From contig NZ_BPQU01000009.1 of NCBI RefSeq assembly GCF_022179445.1, positions 110,251-174,250 of the forward strand: a stretch of 64,000 nt of DNA, in the 5' to 3' direction. The stretch's first letter is position 1; each line of letters begins with the position of its first letter. This stretch comes from Methylobacterium mesophilicum. Lineage in GTDB: Bacteria; Pseudomonadota; Alphaproteobacteria; Rhizobiales; Beijerinckiaceae. Below the pieces are notes generated by a model that was not told where the DNA came from, searched no databases, and worked only from the letters and a program-made list of their open reading frames with translations. Below are positions 57,136-64,000 of this stretch, one piece after another. A program made the translations under genes and the position numbers.

Positions 57136-57738
57136 ATGGAAAAATTCACCACGCTGGAGGGCGTCGCGGCGCCCATGCGGATCATCAACGTCGACACCGA
57201 CCGGATCATCCCGAAGCAATACCTGAAGACCATCAAGCGCACCGGCCTGGGCAAGGGCCTGTTCGCCGAGATGCGCTACAAGGACGACGGCTCGGAGAAC
57301 CCGGATTTCGTACTCAACAAGCCTGCCTACCGGAACGCCAAGATCCTGGTGTGCGGCGACAATTTCGGCTGCGGCTCGTCCCGGGAGCACGCGCCCTGGG
57401 CGCTCAGTGATTTCGGCATCCGCTGCGTGATCTCCACGAGCTTTGCCGACATCTTCTTCAACAACTGCGCGAAGAACGGCATCCTGGCGATCACGGTCTC
57501 TCCGGACGACCTGGAGAAGCTGTTCGAGGACGCCGAGCGCGGCTCGAACGCGACCCTGTCGGTCGATCTCGACGCCCAGACCATCAAGGGGCCGGACGGC
57601 GGCACCCTGCATTTCGACATCGACGGCGGCCTCAAGCACAGCCTGCTCAACGGCCTCGACGAGATCGGCCTGACCCTGCAGCGCGCCGGCGCGATCGACG
57701 CCTACGAGCAGAAGCTCGCTGCTCGGGAATGGGCCTGA
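57136..57738 (+). CDS. leuD: 3-isopropylmalate dehydratase small subunit
   Basis: The product has 200 residues of the aconitase-swivel fold. The signature [15 protein letters not shown] and [14 protein letters not shown] are those of LeuD. With LeuC (not in the window) it isomerises isopropylmalate in leucine synthesis. ATG 57136 has an AAGAGCCTGCAG context; 69 bp separate it from the HisA-like gene, so co-transcription is possible. Confidence 0.97.
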   Translation: MEKFTTLEGVAAPMRIINVDTDRIIPKQYLKTIKRTGLGKGLFAEMRYKDDGSENPDFVLNKPAYRNAKILVCGDNFGCGSSREHAPWALSDFGIRCVISTSFADIFFNNCAKNGILAITVSPDDLEKLFEDAERGSNATLSVDLDAQTIKGPDGGTLHFDIDGGLKHSLLNGLDEIGLTLQRAGAIDAYEQKLAAREWA

Positions 57739-57762
57739 GCGGGCTTTCGCTTAAACCTCTTT

Positions 57763-59445
57763 TTAGGCCGCCTTCACATCCGCCAGGAACGTCGCGACCG
57801 CGCGGTTGAGGGCGTTCGAGTTCTGGGAGAGGCCGCGTGCGGCGCCCAGCACCTGGGTCGCCGCGGAGCCGGTCTCGCCGGCGGCGCGCTTGACGTCGAC
57901 GATGTTCCCGGTGACCTGCTCGGTGCCGGAGGCGGCCTGCTGCACGTTGCGGGCGATTTCTTGGGTGGCCGCCCCCTGCTCCTCGATCGCGGCCGCGATC
58001 GCGGTGGAGCTGGTGGCGATCTCGCCGACGATGCGGGCGATCGACCGGATCGCCGAGACGGCGTGGCCGGTCGCCGTCTGGATTGCGCCGATCTGCGCGC
58101 CGATCTCCTCGGTGGCCCGGGTGGTCTGGCCGGCCAACTCCTTGACCTCGCTGGCGACCACCGCGAAGCCACGGCCGGCATCGCCGGCCCGGGCCGCCTC
58201 GATGGTGGCGTTGAGCGCCAGCAGGTTGGTCTGCCCGGCGATCTGCGAGATCAGCGCGATGACGCTGCCGATCTTCTCCGCGCTCTCGGCGAGCACCTGC
58301 ACGGCCCCGTCGGTCTGGATCGCCTCGTCGGAGGCCGCGCTCGCCGCCTGGGCCGCCCGGGTGACCTGGCTGTTGATCTCCCGAATCGAGATCGACAGCT
58401 CCTCGGTGGCGGCAGCCACCGTTTGCACGTTCGAGGAGGCCTGCTCGGCGGCGCCCGCCACCGTCTGCGCCTGCGCGTCGGTCTCCTCGGCGATGCCGGT
58501 CATCGACTGCGCCGTCGCCTCGAGTTCGGTGGCGGCCCCGGCCATGGCCTGGGTAAGGCCGGACACCTCGGTCTCGAACCGCGTCACCACGGCGTCGAGA
58601 TGGGCGGCGCGGCGGGCCTTGGCGTCGGCTTCCCGGGCGGTCGCGGCGTCGCCGGCCCGCTTGGCGATCAGCGCGCCCTTGAACACCTCGACCGCCGCCG
58701 CCATGCGGCCGATCTCGTCGCGCCGGTCGCCGCTGGGGACGGTGACGTCGAGATTGTCCCGGGCCAGCTCCCCCATCACCCGCGTCATCGCGCGCGTCGG
58801 GATAGCGATGAGCCGGGTCAGCAGGAGAGCGCCCGCGATGGCGGTCGCCAGGAGGGCGACGAGGGACAGCAGCGTCGCCGCATAGGATGTCGAGAAGGCG
58901 TCGGCCTCGTCGGCCTGCTGGGCCGTCAGCAGGGTGCGCTCGGTCGCCTCGATCTCCCCACCCTTGGCGCGAATGGCGTCCATGAGCGCCCGGCCGGCAC
59001 CGCCCCCCACGCGTGCGCGGGCCTCCGCCTGGGTACTCGGCTGACCCATCAGGGCGATCTCCGGCTCGGCGATGTCGGACTGCCAGCGCTTCGCCAGGGT
59101 CTCGACCTCGGCGATGCGGGCCTGCTGCGCCGGATTGTCCGATGTCAGCGTCCGAAGCCGCTGTAGATTCGCGTCGAAGGCCTGCGTGCCGCTGCGATAC
59201 GGCGCGAGGAACGCCGGGTCGGCGGTCACCAGATAGCCCCGCAGGCCGGTCTCCCGATCGACCATCGTGGTGATCAGCGACGCGTTCACGTTCAGGACGT
59301 CGTAAGTATGCTCCGACCATCCGATCGAGGATTGGATGAAGGATAGTTTTCGGTGGTTGATAATCCCACCTCCAAGAGCGATGACGATCAATATCGCGAA
59401 TGCGCCAACGACTTTCTTCGCAATCGATAGATCTGCAAGGCGCAT
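57763..59445 (-). CDS. Methyl-accepting chemotaxis protein, CHASE3-like sensor
   Basis: The product has 560 residues. Helix 1 (about 10-31), a periplasmic four-helix CHASE3-like domain (about 35-185, with [19 protein letters not shown]), helix 2 (about 187-208), a HAMP domain (about 210-262, ending [21 protein letters not shown]) and the signalling domain (about 280-560) with the hairpin tip [33 protein letters not shown]. It has no obvious C-terminal CheR pentapeptide. First 100 bp are markedly AT-rich compared with the rest. The ligand is unknown. Confidence 0.94.
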   Translation of the reverse strand: MRLADLSIAKKVVGAFAILIVIALGGGIINHRKLSFIQSSIGWSEHTYDVLNVNASLITTMVDRETGLRGYLVTADPAFLAPYRSGTQAFDANLQRLRTLTSDNPAQQARIAEVETLAKRWQSDIAEPEIALMGQPSTQAEARARVGGGAGRALMDAIRAKGGEIEATERTLLTAQQADEADAFSTSYAATLLSLVALLATAIAGALLLTRLIAIPTRAMTRVMGELARDNLDVTVPSGDRRDEIGRMAAAVEVFKGALIAKRAGDAATAREADAKARRAAHLDAVVTRFETEVSGLTQAMAGAATELEATAQSMTGIAEETDAQAQTVAGAAEQASSNVQTVAAATEELSISIREINSQVTRAAQAASAASDEAIQTDGAVQVLAESAEKIGSVIALISQIAGQTNLLALNATIEAARAGDAGRGFAVVASEVKELAGQTTRATEEIGAQIGAIQTATGHAVSAIRSIARIVGEIATSSTAIAAAIEEQGAATQEIARNVQQAASGTEQVTGNIVDVKRAAGETGSAATQVLGAARGLSQNSNALNRAVATFLADVKAA

Positions 59446-59841
59446 GGTCCAGATTTCCTCCCGGTGTCCGAAATTGATTCTCTTTCATATAGACAGTCGT
59501 GGATTAATAAGTTGCCGTCAAGAATCAACGCAATCCCAGCGGATCGCTGATTGCACAATGGTCGATATTTTACTTTATTGAAAGATTGGAAAAGTATTCG
59601 GTGGGAGAAATTTACAACAATCAATGTATCGATCATTCGCAAACTAAATCTGCCGTCAAATCTCATTCCGTCGCGAGGCTGCGACCGGACGACTGAGTTT
59701 CACCGCATGGACTCCGGGTGCCGCGCGGCGGCGTCCGGTCAGTCAGCCAGGCCGGTGGATTCGGTGCGGCCTAACCGCTCCTTAACCCTGGTGTTGCCTG
59801 ATTCGGCGTTCATGCAACGGACGTCGAACGGGAACGCCAGG
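59446..59841. other. AT-rich divergent intergenic region
   Basis: This 396-bp gap between a chemoreceptor and the lytic transglycosylase gene is AT-rich from about 59470 to 59690, unlike the surroundings. A CtrA-like box lies at 59771-59785. No gene is seen. Confidence 0.6.
59771..59785 (+). promoter_or_regulatory. Possible CtrA binding box before the lytic transglycosylase gene
   Basis: CTAA, then seven bases (CCGCTCC), then TTAA, matches the alphaproteobacterial CtrA consensus TTAA-N7-TTAA with one mismatch. It lies 57 bp before the chosen start at 59842. Inference only. Confidence 0.4.
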
Positions 59842-61041
59842 ATGCGGATTCACTCCCTCGGATCGGGCGTCGCGCTCGGGGTCGGGCTCCTCGCGGGTCT
59901 CGCCGCGTTGCCGGCGCGCGCCGACTTCGATTCGTGTCTCGCCGGCATCCAGGGTCAGGCGGCGGCAGCCGGGGTGTCGGCCCAGGCTTTCCAGGCGGCC
60001 ACCCGCGGCATCAGCTTCGACGACAAGGTGATCGAGCTCTCGCAGGCGCAGCCCGAGTTCAAGACGCCGATCTGGGACTACATGGCGGCGCTCGTGGACG
60101 ACGAGCGGGTCGAGGACGGACGCGCGGCCATGCGCCAGAACGCGTCCGCCCTGGCCCAGGCCGAGTCGCGCTACGGGGTCGACCGCTACACCATCGCGGC
60201 GGTCTGGGGCGTCGAGTCCAATTTCGGCAAGAACCTCGGCAAGATGCCGCTGGTGCAGTCGCTGGCGACGCTCGCCTGCTCGAACAACCGCCGCCGGGAC
60301 TTCTTCCGCGGCGAGTTGATCGCTACCCTGCGGATCATCGAGCGCGGCGACATCGCGCCGGAGCGGCTCACCGGCTCCTGGGCCGGCGCCTTCGGCCAGA
60401 CCCAGTTCATGCCGACCACCTATCAACGGCTCGCGGTGGACGGTGACGGCGACGGCCGGCGGGACGTGGTCGATTCGGTGGCCGACGCGGTCGGCTCCAC
60501 GGCGAACTTCCTGCACGTGGCCAAGTGGCAGAACGGCCAGGTCTGGGGCTACGAGGTCAAGCTGCCCCGCAGCTTCAGCGTCGGCGCCGCCGGGCGCAAG
60601 AACAAGAAGCCGATCGCCCATTGGGCCTCCCTCGGCGTGACCCGGGTGGACGGGCGCCCGCTCTCGGGCGAGGGCGCGGCCGGCATCATCGCACCCGCCG
60701 GCATCGACGGACCGGCCTTCCTGGTCACCCGGAACTTCGACGCGATCTACTCCTACAACGCGGCCGAATCGTACGGTCTCGCCATCGCGGTCCTGTCGGA
60801 CCGGCTGCGCGGCAAGGCCGGCGTCCAGGCGGCCTGGCCGACCGACGACCCACCCCTGTCCCGGGCCGAGCGGCGCGACCTCCAGACTCGCCTCGCCGCC
60901 CGTGGCTACGATGTCGGCGAGCCGGACGGCAAGGTCGGCCAGAAGACCCGCGACGCGATCAAGGACGTCGAGCGCAAGCTCGGCATGACCCCGACGGGCC
61001 GCCCCGGCGGCAAGGTGCTGGAAGCCCTGCGCGGAAGCTGA
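59842..61041 (+). CDS. Lytic murein transglycosylase, MltB type, with peptidoglycan-binding domain
   Basis: The product has 399 residues: a signal peptide (MRIHSLGSGVALGVGLLAGLAALPARA), the SLT_2/MltB catalytic domain (about 25-320, catalytic Glu in VWGVESNFGKNLG, and AFGQTQFMPTTYQRLAVDGDGDG), then a PG-binding-1 domain (about 335-395, LSRAERRDLQTRLAARGYDVGEPDGKVGQKTRDAIKDVERK). It cleaves peptidoglycan to 1,6-anhydro products in the periplasm. ATG 59812 is a second possible start. It lies between two chemoreceptor genes. Confidence 0.94.
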   Translation: MRIHSLGSGVALGVGLLAGLAALPARADFDSCLAGIQGQAAAAGVSAQAFQAATRGISFDDKVIELSQAQPEFKTPIWDYMAALVDDERVEDGRAAMRQNASALAQAESRYGVDRYTIAAVWGVESNFGKNLGKMPLVQSLATLACSNNRRRDFFRGELIATLRIIERGDIAPERLTGSWAGAFGQTQFMPTTYQRLAVDGDGDGRRDVVDSVADAVGSTANFLHVAKWQNGQVWGYEVKLPRSFSVGAAGRKNKKPIAHWASLGVTRVDGRPLSGEGAAGIIAPAGIDGPAFLVTRNFDAIYSYNAAESYGLAIAVLSDRLRGKAGVQAAWPTDDPPLSRAERRDLQTRLAARGYDVGEPDGKVGQKTRDAIKDVERKLGMTPTGRPGGKVLEALRGS

Positions 61042-61633
61042 GAGGGTGTGAGTCGTCCGGCCGTCACGCGCGACGGACGACGCGGTGCGTCCCGAACCGT
61101 CCATTCCGGCTCGCGATTCCGGGGCGGGACTGACGCCCTGCCCCCCTCTCGACCCTCGCTGACGCGAGGCCCCCTTCCCCCGCAGAGGGGGAGGGAGACG
61201 CACTTGGGTCCGGCCGTCGCGTCCATTCGGCAACGACATGTCAGCGTCGTAGCCCGCCCGGGCGAAGGGGCCCGCCCCTTGTCCTGCGCCCGGGTGTTCG
61301 GCCTCCGCTCGGCCTGTCCGCGCCGGGCCCGGCGCATCCCGCCGGCCCGATCCGCGCGCCCGGATGCCTCATTGCGGATCTGCCATGCGCCGATGAGAGA
61401 GATCGGCTGCACTGTATCCGAACTGTCGTAATCTCTAATACAAATACTCGGCACGTTCCGCGTTCGGCAGAATGATGGCTGGATCAAAAATAAGGATCAA
61501 CAGTTCTTATCTACATGGCAGCGATCAATATAGAAATTATTTTACTAAATGGGGAAATTTTTTGGATATCTAATCTTGAGTTATGCGCTGCGGTGAGCAT
61601 ATTGATCCTTAAACATATAGGATAACCATTGAT
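61042..61633. other. Intergenic region before the second chemoreceptor
   Basis: This 592-bp gap has no gene. The left part holds GC repeat words (CCCCCGCAGAGGGGG stem near 61175-61195). From about 61430 to 61633 the DNA turns AT-rich and is the likely promoter of the chemoreceptor, with an AGGAT before its ATG. Confidence 0.6.
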
Positions 61634-63322
61634 ATGAGCATTTCGCTGGCAAATTTGACGCTGTCACGTAAGCTTTCGCTTCTAACGATACTGACGTGTC
61701 TGATTATTGCTACGATCGGTGGCCTGGGCCTCAAGCTATTCCATCGCGAAATGCTGGACGAGCGCGTCCAGTCGCTGCGCGCCATGGTCGAGCTGATCCA
61801 GTCGCACGCCCAGGCTCTCGACGAGCGGGTGAAGGCCGGGACGCTGACCAAGCAGGCGGCCCTGTCCGAGCTGGCCGAATCGACCATGGCGATGCGCTAC
61901 AGCGGCGGAACCAACTACATCTCGATCTACACGATGGACGGCGTTGCCGTCGCCGTGCCGAACCGGAAGGATGTCGGCAAGAACCAGCTGGATCTCACGG
62001 TCAACGGCATACCGATCATTCGCGCCTTCATCGCTCGCCTGACATCCTCCGACCCGGCGATGCTTGAATACGAATACCTCCGGCCCGGACGGGAGGGCGT
62101 CTTCCCGAAGGTGTCCGTGGCGACCCGCTTCGCGCCCTGGGACATCTTCATCGTCACCGGCGCCTATACCGACGACATCGCGGCGTCGTTCCGGTCGCTG
62201 GCGATCACGGTGCTGGTCCTGCTCCTGGGCATCGTCGGCGTATCGGTGCTCGGCTCCCTGCTGATCGGGCGCAGCATCACCCGGCCGCTCGGCCGCCTGC
62301 ACCGGAGGATGCAGGCCCTGGCGGAGGGCGACATCACGAGCCCGGTCTCCGATACCGAGCGGCGCGACGAGATCGGCCGGATGTCCGCCACCGTCGAGGT
62401 GTTCCGCCAGGCCCTGGTCGCCAAGGGCGAGATGGACGTCGCGGCCGCCCGGGACGCCGAGGCCAAGATCGAGCGCGCCCAGGCGCTGGATGCCCTGACC
62501 CGACAGTTCGAGGGCAGCGCCGGGACCCTGATGCGGGGCCTGACCTCCGCCGCCACGGCGATGCAGGCCAACGCCGCCACGATGGCGCAGAGCGCGACGC
62601 AGACGAGCGCGCGCTCGGCCCAGGTCGCCGAGGCGGCGCAGGAGACCTCCGCCAGCGTGCAGACCGTGGCCGCGGCGACCGAGGAGATGTCGACGACCAT
62701 CCGGGAGATCTCCGGCCAGATGGCGCGCTCGTCGGCCATGATCGGCCAGGCGGCCACGGAGGCCCAGCGCACCGACGCGATCGTGCGCGACCTCGCCGAG
62801 GGCGCCGAGAAGATCGGCGCCGTGGCCAGCATGATCGCGGCGATCGCCAGCCAGACGAACCTGCTCGCGCTCAACGCCACGATCGAGGCGGCCCGCGCCG
62901 GCGAGGCTGGCCGGGGCTTTGCCGTGGTGGCGAGCGAGGTGAAGGAACTCGCCAACCAGACCGCGCAGGCGACGGCGGAGATCGCGACCCGGGTCGGCGC
63001 CGTGCAGGTCTCGACCCGGCAAGCCGTGGAGGCGATCCAGGAGATCGGCCGTACGGTCACCGAGGTCAACACGCTGGCCACCAGCGTCGCGGCCGCGATC
63101 GAGGAGCAGGAGGCGACGACCGGCGAGATCGTGCGCAGCGTGGCGCAGGCGGCGGACGGCACCAGCACGGTGACCGGCAACATCGCTGAGGTTTCGACCG
63201 CCGCCCAGGAATCCGGCACCGCGGCCGAGCAGGTGCTCGGCGCCGCCGCCGAACTGTCGCAGAAGTCCGGGCTGCTCTCCGCGGAGATCACCCACTTCCT
63301 CGATCGGGTCCGGGCCGCCTGA
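61634..63322 (+). CDS. Methyl-accepting chemotaxis protein with single-Cache sensor
   Basis: The product has 562 residues. Helix 1 (about 12-35), a periplasmic sCache-type domain (about 40-185, with [39 protein letters not shown]), helix 2 (about 190-212), HAMP (about 213-265) and a signalling domain (about 285-560) with [33 protein letters not shown]. Single-Cache receptors of this kind often bind small organic acids. The start region is AT-rich and changes to GC-rich within about 100 bp. ATG 61634 has an AGGATAACC upstream. Confidence 0.94.
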   Translation: MSISLANLTLSRKLSLLTILTCLIIATIGGLGLKLFHREMLDERVQSLRAMVELIQSHAQALDERVKAGTLTKQAALSELAESTMAMRYSGGTNYISIYTMDGVAVAVPNRKDVGKNQLDLTVNGIPIIRAFIARLTSSDPAMLEYEYLRPGREGVFPKVSVATRFAPWDIFIVTGAYTDDIAASFRSLAITVLVLLLGIVGVSVLGSLLIGRSITRPLGRLHRRMQALAEGDITSPVSDTERRDEIGRMSATVEVFRQALVAKGEMDVAAARDAEAKIERAQALDALTRQFEGSAGTLMRGLTSAATAMQANAATMAQSATQTSARSAQVAEAAQETSASVQTVAAATEEMSTTIREISGQMARSSAMIGQAATEAQRTDAIVRDLAEGAEKIGAVASMIAAIASQTNLLALNATIEAARAGEAGRGFAVVASEVKELANQTAQATAEIATRVGAVQVSTRQAVEAIQEIGRTVTEVNTLATSVAAAIEEQEATTGEIVRSVAQAADGTSTVTGNIAEVSTAAQESGTAAEQVLGAAAELSQKSGLLSAEITHFLDRVRAA

Positions 63323-63333
63323 GCCGCGGGCAT

Positions 63334-63365
63334 GAAAAAACCGGCCCGGCTGAGCCGGACCGGTT
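63334..63365 (-). terminator. Intrinsic terminator of rplS
   Basis: A 12-bp stem with one mismatch (AACCGGCCCGGC 63339-63350 with 63354-63365) is followed in the minus direction by TTTTTT (complement of 63335-63340), 46 bp past the rplS stop. Confidence 0.85.
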
Positions 63366-63410
63366 GAAAACCTCGGGGTCCCCGGCTGCGAGCCGGGGCG
63401 TCCGATGACC

Positions 63411-63812
63411 TTACTCGGCGGCGGCGGGGGCCGCCTTCGGGGCATCCTTGGACTTGTAGCGATCGGTGCGCTCGACGATGCGGGCCGACTTCCCGCGGCG
63501 GTCGCGCAGGTAGTACAGCTTGGCCCGGCGCACCTTGCCCCGGCGGACGACCTTGATCGAATCGATCATCGGCGAATGCACCGGGAAGACGCGCTCGACG
63601 CCCTCGCCGTAGGAAATCTTGCGAACCGTGAAGCTCTCGTTGAGGCCGCCGCCCTGGCGGCCGATGCAGACGCCCTCGTAGGCCTGGACGCGGGTGCGCT
63701 CGCCTTCCTTGACGCGGACGTTGACGATGAGCGTATCGCCCGGCTCGAAATCGGGAATGGTCTTCGCGAGGCGCGCGACTTCCTCGCGCTCCAGCTGCTC
63801 GATGATGTTCAT
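63411..63812 (-). CDS. rplS: 50S ribosomal protein L19
   Basis: The product has 133 residues. L19 signatures include [57 protein letters not shown] and [25 protein letters not shown]. The last 18 residues are an Ala/Lys/Pro tail common in Rhizobiales. It binds 23S rRNA at the subunit interface. trmD, usually upstream, lies outside the window or is separated by more than 180 bp. A stem loop in its leader is noted separately. Confidence 0.98.
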   Translation of the reverse strand: MNIIEQLEREEVARLAKTIPDFEPGDTLIVNVRVKEGERTRVQAYEGVCIGRQGGGLNESFTVRKISYGEGVERVFPVHSPMIDSIKVVRRGKVRRAKLYYLRDRRGKSARIVERTDRYKSKDAPKAAPAAAE

Positions 63813-63870
63813 GGCATAGCTCCAGCCGTTGCGCCGTGCCGCCCCTCATGGGCGTCCGGCACCAGGATTT

Positions 63871-63914
63871 CGGCGATCCTGTTGTGAGTTGGGCTGCCCA
63901 CTACAGGATCGCCG
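63871..63914 (-). promoter_or_regulatory. Long stem loop in the rplS leader
   Basis: Twelve perfect base pairs (CGGCGATCCTGT 63871-63882 with ACAGGATCGCCG 63903-63914) enclose a 20-base loop that has its own inner pairing. It begins 58 bp upstream of the rplS start. No T-run follows, so it is not an intrinsic terminator; autogenous control by L19 is a guess. Confidence 0.55.
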
Positions 63915-64000
63915 CCGGCTTGTCGATTGCCGATGCCGGTCGCCGCAGGGCGATCGCTTGAAAGGAATGGATTTCGGTGTTGCCTTTTGCGTGATTCACA

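Overview
The window is GC-rich, densely packed alphaproteobacterial chromosome and looks like Methylobacterium or Methylorubrum. Four things point there: a hopanoid side-chain locus (hpnL, M, I, J, K, N, H), two genes of the type that accompany tetrahydromethanopterin (H4MPT) C1 metabolism, a pdhA-pdhB-DUF5076-pdhC-lpdA operon behind eno and a DivIC-type gene, and several families of short palindromic intergenic repeats. About 58 genes are supported. They are housekeeping and envelope genes, with no phage, transposase, CRISPR array, rRNA or tRNA visible.

Layout. 0-7.6 kb: end of a DapA-family gene, a Bax-inhibitor-1 protein, a YbbA/YbbP-type ABC pair divergent from a TesA-like esterase, thpR, coaA and hisE. 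7.8-24.5 kb: pyrB, a cytochrome b/molybdopterin oxidoreductase pair, topA, parE, a PRC-barrel protein, a porin-like protein, a DEAD-box helicase, a diguanylate cyclase, an IscA/HesB protein, a serine/threonine dehydratase and two small proteins. 25-34.6 kb: the pyruvate dehydrogenase operon (with a Uma2-family gene inserted), a DivIC-like gene, an adenylate cyclase and eno. 35-39.7 kb: queF, a Gly/Tyr-rich secreted protein, a methyltransferase, kdsA and an alpha/beta hydrolase. 40-52.3 kb: the hopanoid locus. 52.6-57.7 kb: a cNMP-binding thioredoxin-reductase-like protein, the H4MPT-associated genes and leuD. 57.8-63.8 kb: two chemoreceptors flanking a lytic transglycosylase, then rplS.

The most interesting part is 40-52 kb. 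HpnH makes the C35 side-chain precursor, HpnI adds N-acetylglucosamine, HpnK deacetylates it and HpnJ contracts the sugar to an aminocyclopentitol, giving bacteriohopanetetrol cyclitol ether. HpnN (RND) and HpnM/HpnL are transport or accessory proteins. Directly divergent from hpnL is an arginine:X amidinotransferase with the complete AGAT/StrB1 catalytic set. Methylobacterium is known to make a guanidine-substituted hopanoid cyclitol ether, and StrB1 guanidinylates an aminocyclitol in streptomycin synthesis. I therefore infer that this gene encodes the hopanoid guanidinylation step, which I do not know to have been assigned.

Other points of interest are a MarR-GNAT fusion gene whose start codon lies inside a 36-bp palindrome, a strong conserved-looking stem in the rplS leader, back-to-back start codons of two H4MPT-type genes, and three repeat families. 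All functional calls come from reading motifs and context; no database search was run.
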